Positions 16,375 to 25,270 of a stretch of DNA of 56,228 nt are shown here, one piece after another. Both the position numbers and the translations under genes were made by a program. How positions within the stretch are numbered: position 1 is the first letter of the stretch; each line of letters opens with the position of its first letter. Below the pieces are notes generated by a model that was given only the letters and a program-made list of their open reading frames with translations, did not search any database and was not told where the DNA came from. Origin of the DNA: an uncultured Saprospiraceae bacterium. GTDB lineage: Bacteria > Bacteroidota > Bacteroidia > Chitinophagales > Saprospiraceae. The DNA lies in the NCBI GenBank assembly GCA_938008185.1, contig CALLLR010000002.1, forward strand, positions 1 through 56,228, read 5' to 3'.

Positions 16375-17622
16375 ATGACAGAACTTTTAATTAAAAATAC
16401 GACCCTGGTTCAGATTCGCGAACAAACTACAACCATTCTTAAAGGCAAAACTTTAAAAGAATTACCCGTATTGGAAAATGCCTGGATTCGATGCCAGGGC
16501 GACCGGATTCTGGACTTTGACACAATGGATAATTGTCCTTCCGGTCAAGGCCAGGTCGTTGATGCCAAAGGTCGTTACGTCTTTCCTTCCTGGTGTGATT
16601 CCCATACCCATTTAGTCTTTGCTGCCTATCGGGAACAGGAGTTTGTACAACGAATTTCGGGAATGAGTTACGCAGAAATTGCGGCCAGTGGTGGTGGTAT
16701 TTTGAACTCTGCCCGTAGATTACGCGCCATGTCTGAGGACGAATTATTTCGGGCTGCACACAAGCGTTTAAAACAGCTTATCGCCCGTGGAACCGGAGCC
16801 ATTGAAATTAAAAGTGGTTATGGATTGAGCGTAGTGGGAGAGTTAAAGATGCTACGGGTTATAAAAAGATTAAAGGCCGCTAGTCCCATCCCGATCAAAG
16901 CTAGTTTTCTGGGTGCCCATGCTTTACCGGCTGCTTTTAAAGAAGACCGTGAGGGATATATGGATTTGTTGATTGACAAATTGCTTCCCGTCATTGCAGA
17001 GGAAGAATTGGCAGATTATGTGGATATTTTTTGTGAAAAAGGGTTTTTCTCCGTGGGCGAGGCAGTACGAATGATGGAAGCAGGAAACAAATATGGACTT
17101 AGCGCAAAAATTCATACCAATCAGTTTAACTCCATGGGAGGCATCGAAGCTGCAATCGCACATAATGCTATTTCTGTCGATCATCTGGAAGTGGTCAACG
17201 AAGCGGAAATTTCTGCACTGGTTAATTCCAAGGTTATTCCTACCCTACTTCCTTCGGCGCCTTTCTTTTTACAAGACCATTATCCCCCCGCCCGACAATT
17301 GGTCGACGCAGGCCTCCCCGTTACCCTGGCTAGTGACTTTAACCCTGGAACCAGTCCATCCGGAAAGATGGCATTTGTGGTAGCACTGGCCTGTATCAAG
17401 TTGAAAATGTTGCCTAGCGAAGCAATTAATGCCGCTACCCTCAATGGCGCCGCCGCTATGGAGTTAGAAAATGACTACGGTAGCATCACCAAAGGAAAAA
17501 AAGCCAACCTTTTCATAACCAAACCAATACCTTCCATTGCCTACATTCCTTACGGATTTACCGAAGAAATTGTGGATGAGGTAATTATAAATGGTCAATT
17601 ATTAGGCAAACAACTCGTATAA
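16375..17622 (+). CDS. hutI: Imidazolonepropionase
   Basis: HutI hydrolyses 4-imidazolone-5-propanoate to N-formimino-glutamate in histidine degradation. The metal-binding HTHLVFA motif, the family signature MSYAEIAASGGGI, EIKSGYGLS, SFLGAHALP, KIHTNQFNSMGG, VDHLE and the metal Asp in LASDFNPGTSPSG are all present. From ATG 16375 the protein has 415 residues, the normal size. The frame stays open upstream to a TTG at 16321, but those 18 codons include a promoter box and are not conserved-looking. Other hut genes are not in the window. It is preceded by the thioredoxin-SPOR gene on the same strand. Confidence 0.95.
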   Translation: MTELLIKNTTLVQIREQTTTILKGKTLKELPVLENAWIRCQGDRILDFDTMDNCPSGQGQVVDAKGRYVFPSWCDSHTHLVFAAYREQEFVQRISGMSYAEIAASGGGILNSARRLRAMSEDELFRAAHKRLKQLIARGTGAIEIKSGYGLSVVGELKMLRVIKRLKAASPIPIKASFLGAHALPAAFKEDREGYMDLLIDKLLPVIAEEELADYVDIFCEKGFFSVGEAVRMMEAGNKYGLSAKIHTNQFNSMGGIEAAIAHNAISVDHLEVVNEAEISALVNSKVIPTLLPSAPFFLQDHYPPARQLVDAGLPVTLASDFNPGTSPSGKMAFVVALACIKLKMLPSEAINAATLNGAAAMELENDYGSITKGKKANLFITKPIPSIAYIPYGFTEEIVDEVIINGQLLGKQLV

Positions 17623-17656
17623 AAGCCATATTTAATGGATAATGGTAAAATTCAGG

Positions 17657-17664
17657 TAATTTTG
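17657..17664 (+). promoter_or_regulatory. Upstream -7 box TAATTTTG of the 1371-residue adhesin
   Basis: A full match to TAnnTTTG, 243 bp before the adhesin ATG. With the box at 17839 it may be the distal of two promoters, giving a long leader. No strong -33 element is visible. Confidence 0.35.
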
Positions 17665-17838
17665 CGCACTAAACTGCATGGTTTTTGCGTCTTTGTTACG
17701 TGTATTCCTGGAACTGATTCAATACTCCTTTCCTACACCTTAGCTTTGATTAGATTCAAATCAAATTGCTAACCAAGAAAACACAAGTAACCCGCGTTAA
17801 TTATGGGATTGAAATGTACTATTTCAATGCCCTTATTG

Positions 17839-17846
17839 TATTTTTG
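17839..17846 (+). promoter_or_regulatory. Proximal -7 box TATTTTTG of the 1371-residue adhesin
   Basis: TATTTTTG followed by CACCC matches the Bacteroidota -7 consensus and predicts a ~55-nt leader before ATG 17907. The region 17623-17906 otherwise holds no gene. Confidence 0.5.
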
Positions 17847-17906
17847 CACCCGCATTAAACTTATGTGTATTAAATTCATTTAAGAATATTAATACTAAAT
17901 TAAATT

Positions 17907-20900
17907 ATGACGAATATGACTACACGTGTAATCACCTTACTTGTATGTTTATCTTTTGCCATTCTTGCAAATGGACAAACCCCGGAAATAGCACGGATCG
18001 ATGGTCCAATCAGCCATACACCAGGCATACTCAACAGTACAGCGGCCTGTGCGCCTGGACAAGCTCCCTTTGCGGGAACCTTTACTCAGTCGCTGGGACT
18101 GGGGTCTCAATCTAATGATATTATGTACCTCTGCTTTGGGGATACTATCTTTTTTGATCATGCGGGTGACTTTAACCTGGATGGTGATCCAGACCCACTT
18201 TCAGATCCTGGTATTGCTTATGGCCTGTATGACTGTGCCCCCTCCGTAACCGGTCCAGATCTTAACACGATAATACTTACGGACCTCTGCCTAATTGATA
18301 ACCCACCACCGCCAGGAGCTGGTATTTGGTTGGCACCATCAGAAGATTTTACGCCTGGAGGTGATGGCTTTATCACCAATTTGGGAGGCTTTCAAACTTT
18401 CTTCAATGGCGGTGATCCAATTGAGATGATTTTTGCACCAATAACGGTGGATGACTTTATTCCCGGATCACCCGGGTGGGAGGATGACGGTATTGGCGGA
18501 CTGTCGGGACCCTGCGTTCACGCTAATGATCAAGCAGCCTTTTCAATTGTTTTCCTAAACGAAATACAGTTACTTGGACTAAATAACAACGCCGGTGGAA
18601 ACGGCTGTACTGGAACCGCTACGCTAGTCGGAGGTTTGCCGGAGGTAGCTGGTACCAATTATGTGATTAGTATTTTTCTAACCAGTGATCCCACCGTGAG
18701 AGGGCATTCTGCCAACAGTACTAACACGACACATGATGAGCTTTTCACTTTTGATGTGCCCGCTCCAGGTGATTATACGATCGAAGTCATTGATCCAAAC
18801 GGATGTACTAGCACCTTCCCGGTCACCATGGGCAGCTGCCAGCCAGTAACGCTGGAAATGGGTGATTCGACTGCTGCGCCAGGTTCTTTATTTTGTATGC
18901 CAATCACGGTACAGGATTATAATAATATTACGAGTCTGCAGCTTACCATTAGCTGGGATAATACCGTTATGACTTTCAATAGCATCATGGGAGGAAATAT
19001 TCCCGCCGGTGAAGTCAACGTAGGCCCTGCACCTGCGATGATTACCGATTCTATCCGGGTTAATGCATTCGATTTTCTCTTTACACCAAGAACTATTCCC
19101 GATGGCGAGGTGGCTTTTGAAGTCTGCTTCGATATTATTGGTCCGTTGGGTTCTTCTTCCTTTATTAGAATTGAAGACAACGATCAGGTAGAAATTACGG
19201 GAGATATCTCTGTACCTAATAACCGCGTTGGATATATTTTCAACGATGGTTCCGTACTCATTACGGATGGTACGCTCATGATTGATGTATCGACTATTTG
19301 TGCTTCACCCGCTAGTCCCGCTACGCCCGAAGGGGGATTTAACTTTTCCGTGATTGGTGGAATAGCACCTTACAATTATACGTACGAACAAGTAGGAATG
19401 CCCACTAATAATGGCGCCGGAACCTTACTAAATGAAGGAGATTTAGAAACCATTACCATGCTTCCTCCGGGTGATTATACCATTACGGTGGAAGATGGCA
19501 ATATGTTAGTTACCACTACGACAATAACCATTGTACAAACTGCCACTAATTTTGGTGCACAGTTAGATGAGACAAATCCAACTTGCGCCACCAATACGGA
19601 TGGAAGTGTCCGGGTAAATATTGCCGGAGGGGTGGCTCCTTACACGGTAAACTGGAGTAATGGGGTAATGAATATGGGGGTGATGTCTACTGATGAAATT
19701 GACAATTTAGCGGTAGGAAATTATTCTGCTACCATTATTGATGCCAACGGTTGCCAAACTGGACCGTTTACTACTTCGTTAATCGTCAGTGCGGTATCCG
19801 TAGACTCGCTTTCCCTGCAACATGTCACCTGTATTGGTGGCGGGATGGATGGAAATATTACCGTCGGCGGCGCTGGTGGTACGGGACCTTATACTTTTAT
19901 TTGGGATGATACAACTCCTGGAAGTACTACTGCTAGTATTAGTGGCTTGTCGCCAAGGGTTTATTGCGTCACAATCAATGATGTTAATATGTGTCCGGAC
20001 GTTAGATGTTTTGAAATTCTGGCGCCTAGTGAGCCGACAATTGATGGCTTTGATGTAACGCAGGTAGAATGTCCTAATGATATGACTGGTGAATTAACGG
20101 TCAATGTCACACCCGGAAATGCGGCCATTGCAAACTTTGCATGGAATACGGGCGACAGCGGTCCGACCATTAGTAATCTTGGACCAGGAGAGTACAGAGT
20201 GACTGTGACTGCGGTAGATGGTTGTGTAGATTCCAGCCTGGTTACCCTTACTACTCCGGATGAAATTGCGTTGGTGGAAGTCGTGACACCTCCCACTTGC
20301 CCGGGAGATTCGGATGGTCAAATTCAATTGATGATTTCCGGAGCAACGATGCCTTACTCCATTACCTGGGATGATGGCAGTAGTGTAAATCCTCGTTTTG
20401 CCTTACCTTGTGATTCTACCTATTTTGTAACGATCACGGGAGCCAACGGATGTGATACCATTGAACGAGCGATCTTTTTAGATTGTCCGCCTCCGATTGG
20501 AGTTGTATTTTCAGAAGAAATGAGCGTTGATTGTTTCAACGGAGATTGCAACGGGGAAGCGCTCGCAACGGCATTTGGTGGCACATCCACCGCCGCCGTC
20601 TATAATTACCAATGGACCAGTGGTGAAAACGATATGAATACCGTAGACAGCAGAGCGACCCAACTTTGTCGGGGCTGGAATGTCATTTCAATCAATGATA
20701 ATGCTTGTTCTATTGTCGATTCCGTTTTTATTGACTCGCCCAGTGAGATTACTTTACCATTAGAAAATATTAATATTGAAAATGCCAGTTGTCAGGGTGA
20801 TAGTGACGGAATGATTACGATAGCCGCTTCTGGTGGTACACCAGGTTATACTTACTTATGGGGAGATGGAACTACGGGGCCCATCATTGCTGGCTTGCCT

Positions 20901-22022
20901 GCGGGGCAGTATGACGTTACCATCACGGATGCTAATTTCTGTGAAGAACCCAAAAATATTACCGTAGGAGAACCTGACATGTTTGAAATCCTGGTAGACA
21001 GTGCCCAGCTGCAGCAAGTACTTTGTCCGGCTGATAGTAGCGGCATCATTGTCGTATTTCCAAGGGGTGGAAACGCGGGGATTATTGATTACCAATGGAC
21101 GGATAATGTTTCTTCCAGTTCCGTAGGAGTAAACCTAAAAGCAGGAAGTTATTCGATTACGGCCACCGATCCAAAAGGATGTACGGACGACATTCTGGTT
21201 ACCTTAGATCAGCCCGATCCGATTGAATTTGATCTTGGAGATATTGTCGAACCACAATGTTTTGGATTCCAGACCGTAGTGACGATTGATACTGCCTTTG
21301 GTGGAAACGGTCCGCTTTACGAATTTTCGGTAAATAACGGACCTAAGCGACCTATTCAGGCAGCGATACCAGTGCTGGGGGGACAATCGGCACTAATCAC
21401 CGTCTTTGACCGATCAGGATGCCGGGCAGAAGAAGATATCATTATCAACCAACCCGCTCAAATCGTCGTAGACCTGGGTGATGACCAAGAAATACAGTTG
21501 GGTGAAAGTTTAGAAATTGATCCTTTCATCGGTTCTATTTTACCAGTTGATTCTATTGTTTGGCAGCCGTTAACCGATTTGGTTTGTATGGATAGCAGCT
21601 TCTGTTTGGACGTCACGGTTGCTCCATTAGAATCACAAACGTATTCGCTGACGATTTTTGATATAAATGGTTGTAGTGGTTCGGATGATATTTTGGTAGA
21701 GATTGATAAGAATCGAAACGTATTTATTCCTAACGCTTTTTCTCCTAACGGAGATGGTAACAACGATACTTTCAAACCGTATGTCGGACCAGGCGTAGAA
21801 AATGTTAATTTTTTCCGTGTATTTGATCGTTGGGGAGAAGTGCTTTATTCTAGTGATAATTTGACCACTAAATATCTGCCAGACCCATTAGATGATAGTG
21901 GGTGGGACGGTACCTTAAACGGAAAACGAATGAATCCTGGTGTGTATGTTTATATTATACAGGTCCAGTTTGTGGATGGACAAGTGCTATTGTACCGGGG
22001 AGATATAACCTTGTTGTACTAA
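17907..22022 (+). CDS. Giant SprB-repeat adhesin with CHU_C (T9SS type B) C-terminal domain
   Basis: The 1371-residue surface protein begins with a signal peptide (MTTRVITLLVCLSFAILANGQ). A Cys-containing N-terminal region (~25-300) is followed by a cohesin-like beta-sandwich at ~313-440 (VTLEMGDSTAAPGSLFCMPI ... LTISWDNTVMTFNSI). Then come roughly eight to ten SprB-type repeats of ~75-80 residues (~457-1180), each with a GGVAPYTVNWSNG-like core and a GNYSATIIDANGC-like end. The gliding-motility-associated C-terminal domain spans ~1270-1371 (FIPNAFSPNGDGNNDTF, RVFDRWGEVLY, MNPGVYVYII). By family it is a T9SS-exported adhesin resembling SprB of gliding Flavobacteria. No SprF partner lies adjacent; the one in this window follows another adhesin. 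Confidence 0.88.
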   Translation: MTNMTTRVITLLVCLSFAILANGQTPEIARIDGPISHTPGILNSTAACAPGQAPFAGTFTQSLGLGSQSNDIMYLCFGDTIFFDHAGDFNLDGDPDPLSDPGIAYGLYDCAPSVTGPDLNTIILTDLCLIDNPPPPGAGIWLAPSEDFTPGGDGFITNLGGFQTFFNGGDPIEMIFAPITVDDFIPGSPGWEDDGIGGLSGPCVHANDQAAFSIVFLNEIQLLGLNNNAGGNGCTGTATLVGGLPEVAGTNYVISIFLTSDPTVRGHSANSTNTTHDELFTFDVPAPGDYTIEVIDPNGCTSTFPVTMGSCQPVTLEMGDSTAAPGSLFCMPITVQDYNNITSLQLTISWDNTVMTFNSIMGGNIPAGEVNVGPAPAMITDSIRVNAFDFLFTPRTIPDGEVAFEVCFDIIGPLGSSSFIRIEDNDQVEITGDISVPNNRVGYIFNDGSVLITDGTLMIDVSTICASPASPATPEGGFNFSVIGGIAPYNYTYEQVGMPTNNGAGTLLNEGDLETITMLPPGDYTITVEDGNMLVTTTTITIVQTATNFGAQLDETNPTCATNTDGSVRVNIAGGVAPYTVNWSNGVMNMGVMSTDEIDNLAVGNYSATIIDANGCQTGPFTTSLIVSAVSVDSLSLQHVTCIGGGMDGNITVGGAGGTGPYTFIWDDTTPGSTTASISGLSPRVYCVTINDVNMCPDVRCFEILAPSEPTIDGFDVTQVECPNDMTGELTVNVTPGNAAIANFAWNTGDSGPTISNLGPGEYRVTVTAVDGCVDSSLVTLTTPDEIALVEVVTPPTCPGDSDGQIQLMISGATMPYSITWDDGSSVNPRFALPCDSTYFVTITGANGCDTIERAIFLDCPPPIGVVFSEEMSVDCFNGDCNGEALATAFGGTSTAAVYNYQWTSGENDMNTVDSRATQLCRGWNVISINDNACSIVDSVFIDSPSEITLPLENINIENASCQGDSDGMITIAASGGTPGYTYLWGDGTTGPIIAGLPAGQYDVTITDANFCEEPKNITVGEPDMFEILVDSAQLQQVLCPADSSGIIVVFPRGGNAGIIDYQWTDNVSSSSVGVNLKAGSYSITATDPKGCTDDILVTLDQPDPIEFDLGDIVEPQCFGFQTVVTIDTAFGGNGPLYEFSVNNGPKRPIQAAIPVLGGQSALITVFDRSGCRAEEDIIINQPAQIVVDLGDDQEIQLGESLEIDPFIGSILPVDSIVWQPLTDLVCMDSSFCLDVTVAPLESQTYSLTIFDINGCSGSDDILVEIDKNRNVFIPNAFSPNGDGNNDTFKPYVGPGVENVNFFRVFDRWGEVLYSSDNLTTKYLPDPLDDSGWDGTLNGKRMNPGVYVYIIQVQFVDGQVLLYRGDITLLY

Positions 22023-22075
22023 CACAGCAACCATAATAACAAGACAATAAACTTTATAATAATTGGCTAAATAAC

Positions 22076-22262
22076 ATGAGTCATCCCAAATTATTTATTT
22101 AGAAGTGATCAGCCAGTTGGCTTGTTCGCTGGTTGGCCAGTTAGCCCTCTTTTTACGTAAAAAGAGGGCTAACTAGCTAAAAGCCAAGGGGCTAACCAGC
22201 TAAAAATTTCAAGGATAAATCGCCACTTTAAATTTTTGATAGTGAAATTCGGGATGACTCAT
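22076..22262. mobile_element. MITE-like foldback element, 187 bp
   Basis: Terminal inverted repeats (22076-22092 and 22246-22262) match at 16 of 17 positions, 12 of them contiguous from the tips (ATGAGTCATCCC). In the middle is a perfect 36-bp palindrome (22139-22174). It is flanked by several copies of GGCTAACCAGC-like sequence in both orientations (22131, 22190) and TTGGCT/AGCCAA pairs. There is no coding capacity. I see no clear target-site duplication. It lies between two convergent genes and might also serve as their terminator. Confidence 0.5.
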
Positions 22263-22272
22263 ATTTTAGTAA

Positions 22273-22395
22273 ATGAGCGAGTAGTGCCTAGAGTAGGCGT
22301 TAGCGGGAGGCCGCCCGCACCTCGATCCTAAAGGAAGCCAAAACGCGCAGACACACACTTGAGGGAGTAGCAGCCGTTAGCCCCAGCAATCCTAT
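22273..22395. other. GC-rich structured intergenic stretch with a dispersed motif
   Basis: This stretch is richer in G and C than its surroundings and has short stems: GCCTA/TAGGC at about 22289-22301, and GCGTT/AACGC flanking a GCGGG/CCCGC pair. Its motif TCCTAAAGGAA, followed by ACGCGC and GACACA (22326-22356), recurs at 29734-29762 in another intergenic gap. No ORF is evident. It could be a small RNA or a dispersed repeat. Confidence 0.35.
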
Positions 22396-22409
22396 AATTT
22401 AGTTAAACC

Positions 22410-23924
22410 TTATAATTCGCTTTTCTGGATTCTTTCCGAAAAAATAAATAAGCCAATGAACGTAATCAATCCATTGATAATCAATAATTCGAAACCAAAT
22501 TTATACCCAAAAAACAATTGTTCCGAATATAAATTCACAAAAAAGGTAAGAATTGGAGAAGCAATACAGATAGCTGGGGTTAACCGATCGGTGATGTTCC
22601 GATCAATAAAAAACCCGAAGGAGTAAAGTCCTAATAGAGGACCGTAAGTATACATAGCCACTGTAAAAATTTGTTTGATCACGGCCTCGTTATTCACAAA
22701 ATAAAAAATCAGAATCACAAAAAACAGAAGTACCGAAAATCCAATATGAACTAAAAATCGTTTACGCTTTTGTTCTTCTTTAACCACATCTTCTGCCGTT
22801 TCGTCCGCATCAAATCCTAAAATATCTACACAAAAAGAAGTAGTCAACGCCGTTAGAGCAGAGTCAGCACTGGAATAGGCCGCAGCAATTAATCCTAAAA
22901 TAAAAACTACCCCGACCGCTGGTCCGAGATGACGCAAAGCAATGGTAGGATATAATAAATCGGTATCCATTTTGGCCACTCCGTTGATAATTTTGGTAGG
23001 TATCTCAATGCCAACTTGATTGGTGTAAATATACAATAAGGCGCCGAGGGTCAAAAAAAGCAGGTTGGCAAAAACCAACACAATCGAAAACCAGAACATA
23101 TTTTTTTGGGCATCACCAATATTTTTGCAACTGAGATTTTTCTGCATCATATCCTGATCCAGTCCCGTCATTACGATCGCCATCGAAGCACCCGCAAGTA
23201 ATTGTTTAAAGAAATTTTTTGAATCAGACCACCCTCCTTCAAAGAAGAAAATCTGGGAATAAGAAGAATTCTGAATGCTCTCGACTAATTCGGGAAAGGA
23301 GTAATTCAACCGGTTGGAAATCACGACTACTGTCAGGATTACCGCTACTAGCATACAGAAGGTCTGCAACGTATCGGTCCATACAATGGTCTTGATACCG
23401 CCTCTAAAAGTGTAAATCCAGATTAACAAAATAGTGATTAGCACCGTAATCCAAAAAGGAATTCCGTAAGCATCCATCACGAAACGCTGCAGAACGATGG
23501 CAACCAGATAAAGTCGAAAGGAAGCACCGATCACTCGGGATAATATAAAAAAAGAAGCACCTGTTTTGTAAGAAGCCGGGCCAAATCTTTGTTCCAGATA
23601 AGTATAAATAGAAGTGAGTTTCAGGCGATAATACATGGGCATCAGGATCGTCGCAATCACCGTATAGCCGATGAGATAGCCCAGTACCATTTGCATGTAA
23701 GAAAACTGGCTGTCGTTTACCCATCCCGGAATGGAAATAAAAGTTACTCCCGACAAAGAAGCACCGATCATTCCAAAAGCCACCAGATACCAGGGAGATT
23801 GTCGACCGGCAATAAAAAAGTCCTGATTACTAGCAGACTTTCCAGTAAAAAAGGAAATTCCTAAAAGCAGTAAAAAATAACCGATGACGATGACCAGGAT
23901 AAGGCCGGCGCTGAGTTGTTCCAT
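22410..23924 (-). CDS. Sodium:solute symporter (SSS family)
   Basis: The 504-residue inner-membrane protein has about 13 hydrophobic segments, the usual SSS topology. The family pattern is clear: early SASNQDFFIAGRQSPWYLVAFGMIGASLSGVTF, the central FRGGIKTIVWTDTLQTF signature, and TM8-region AAAYSSADSALTALTTSF with the Ser/Thr residues of the Na+ site. It imports a small solute with sodium; the substrate (sugar, amino acid, sialic acid or pantothenate type) cannot be read from sequence. It is followed on its 3' side by the foldback element and preceded by upp on the same strand, with a 66-bp gap. Confidence 0.9.
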   Translation of the reverse strand: MEQLSAGLILVIVIGYFLLLLGISFFTGKSASNQDFFIAGRQSPWYLVAFGMIGASLSGVTFISIPGWVNDSQFSYMQMVLGYLIGYTVIATILMPMYYRLKLTSIYTYLEQRFGPASYKTGASFFILSRVIGASFRLYLVAIVLQRFVMDAYGIPFWITVLITILLIWIYTFRGGIKTIVWTDTLQTFCMLVAVILTVVVISNRLNYSFPELVESIQNSSYSQIFFFEGGWSDSKNFFKQLLAGASMAIVMTGLDQDMMQKNLSCKNIGDAQKNMFWFSIVLVFANLLFLTLGALLYIYTNQVGIEIPTKIINGVAKMDTDLLYPTIALRHLGPAVGVVFILGLIAAAYSSADSALTALTTSFCVDILGFDADETAEDVVKEEQKRKRFLVHIGFSVLLFFVILIFYFVNNEAVIKQIFTVAMYTYGPLLGLYSFGFFIDRNITDRLTPAICIASPILTFFVNLYSEQLFFGYKFGFELLIINGLITFIGLFIFSERIQKSEL

Positions 23925-23990
23925 AGTTTTTTTAATATAATAAATTGGTAGCCAAGGAATGAAAACTGCGAAGATAGCTAATAATCGTAA

Positions 23991-24641
23991 TTATTCTTGC
24001 AGCTTGGGTCCAAAACAAAGGTCACCAGCATCTCCCAGTCCAGGAACGATGTATGATTTTGCGGTCAATTCTTCGTCTTTGGCCCCCATCCAGATGTGGG
24101 CCTTCGGATAAAGTCTGCGAATATAATTATAGCCGTAGTCGGAAGCAATCGCCGTACAGATGTGCATTTCTTTGGGTTTTCCATATTCTTCCAGGGAACG
24201 GATAGCCACATCCATCGATGCACCCGTAGCCAGCATTGGATCAACAATGATCAGCGTAGTTCCAGCGAGATCAGGACAAGTGACGTATTCTAACTTAATT
24301 TCGAAAGTTCCGTCTTTGTGGTGCATTCGATAAGCAGAAATAAAAGAACTTCCTGCCTGGTCAAAGGTATTCAGAAAGCCCTGATAAAAAGGAAAGGCAG
24401 CCCGTAATATGCAGGCGACTACCACCTCAGAAGTAGGCACCATACAACTGGCGATACCCATCGGTGTTTCTACCTGTTTTTCTTCGTAGGAGAGCCCTTT
24501 ACTGATTTCGTAAGCCATGATCTCTCCAACTCGCTCCATATTGCGACGAAACCGCATCCGGTCCTGCTGGATGTTGACGTCTCGAAGTTCGGCAATGAAT
24601 TGATTAATAATAGAATGGTGGTCGGCAAAGTTGTAAGTCAT
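23991..24641 (-). CDS. upp: Uracil phosphoribosyltransferase
   Basis: Upp salvages uracil to UMP with PRPP. The 216-residue product has the PRPP-binding signature IIVDPMLATGASMD (~131-144, with Asp134). It also has the uracil-site C-terminus SYIVPGLGDAGDLCFG, and the N-terminal RDVNIQQDRMRFRRNMERVG pattern. The length is standard. It is divergent from the GTPase cluster at 24797, with a 155-bp gap. The symporter gene follows it. Confidence 0.95.
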   Translation of the reverse strand: MTYNFADHHSIINQFIAELRDVNIQQDRMRFRRNMERVGEIMAYEISKGLSYEEKQVETPMGIASCMVPTSEVVVACILRAAFPFYQGFLNTFDQAGSSFISAYRMHHKDGTFEIKLEYVTCPDLAGTTLIIVDPMLATGASMDVAIRSLEEYGKPKEMHICTAIASDYGYNYIRRLYPKAHIWMGAKDEELTAKSYIVPGLGDAGDLCFGPKLQE

Positions 24642-24796
24642 CGAATGTTTGCTTTTGTAGAATCCGTCTAAATACGATCAAATGAATGTAAATGATAATT
24701 TTTTTAAATATTTAATATTCAGACAAGTCCTTATTTGGGTATAAAACTAATTTTTTTTTATTACTTTTAATCCATTGATCAAAGACTTCTTAAACT

Positions 24797-25162
24797 ATGT
24801 CAAAAAAGAACCACCTATCTGACTCTAATCAAGGGCAACAAAGCGGCGAAATTTCCATTATCCGTGATATTCTTATGGGAAATCAAATCTCGGAATATGA
24901 AAGGAGGTTTAATCAGCTGGACGAGCGACTTAATCAGCTGGAGGAAATTTTCCACCAAAGAATAGACTATCTAAACGCTAACATTTCGGATCGGCAAGAT
25001 AAGTCAAATCAGGATTTTTCTGAACGTATGGACCGCTTGGAAAATATGATCGCTTCGAGTATTGAAAACCTTAATTCCAAAATTGATAAGGTTACAAACG
25101 AAGATAAGAAAAAGCTCGGTAAGATGATGGCCGAATTGAGTCAAAAGCTGATTGGGGAATAA
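24797..25162 (+). CDS. Coiled-coil protein, first gene of the small-GTPase cluster
   Basis: The 121-residue soluble, highly charged product has a disordered start and the motif IRDILMGNQISEYERRF. Heptad-rich helix follows to the end (FNQLDERLNQLEEIFHQRID ... RMDRLENMIASSIENLNSKI). I see no signal peptide or membrane segment. The start at ATG 24797 is supported by the intergenic A-rich leader. It precedes the 280-residue gene by 108 bp and the Ras-like GTPase gene by 971 bp, all on the same strand. It could be a coiled-coil scaffold or effector for the GTPase (inference). Possible promoter TACTTTTA at 24762 has one mismatch to the -7 consensus. Confidence 0.75.
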   Translation: MSKKNHLSDSNQGQQSGEISIIRDILMGNQISEYERRFNQLDERLNQLEEIFHQRIDYLNANISDRQDKSNQDFSERMDRLENMIASSIENLNSKIDKVTNEDKKKLGKMMAELSQKLIGE

Positions 25163-25270
25163 TAGCGTTTTCACTTTCAAATCATCCAATTGGGCTATCT
25201 GCAGAAAATTCAGCTTCTAAATATCCATTACACTTTATTTCAGAATAAAGTTTATTAATCATAAAAGCAT

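Noticed and set aside
22139-22174. The 36-bp palindrome as a simple bidirectional terminator
   Set aside because: It sits symmetrically inside terminal inverted repeats and between other repeats, so an element-scale explanation is better. A secondary terminator role is not excluded.
22273-22395. tRNA or rRNA fragment in the GC-rich gap
   Set aside because: No cloverleaf, T-loop or anticodon arm could be laid out; the stems found do not fit a tRNA. Kept only as an unclassified structured stretch.
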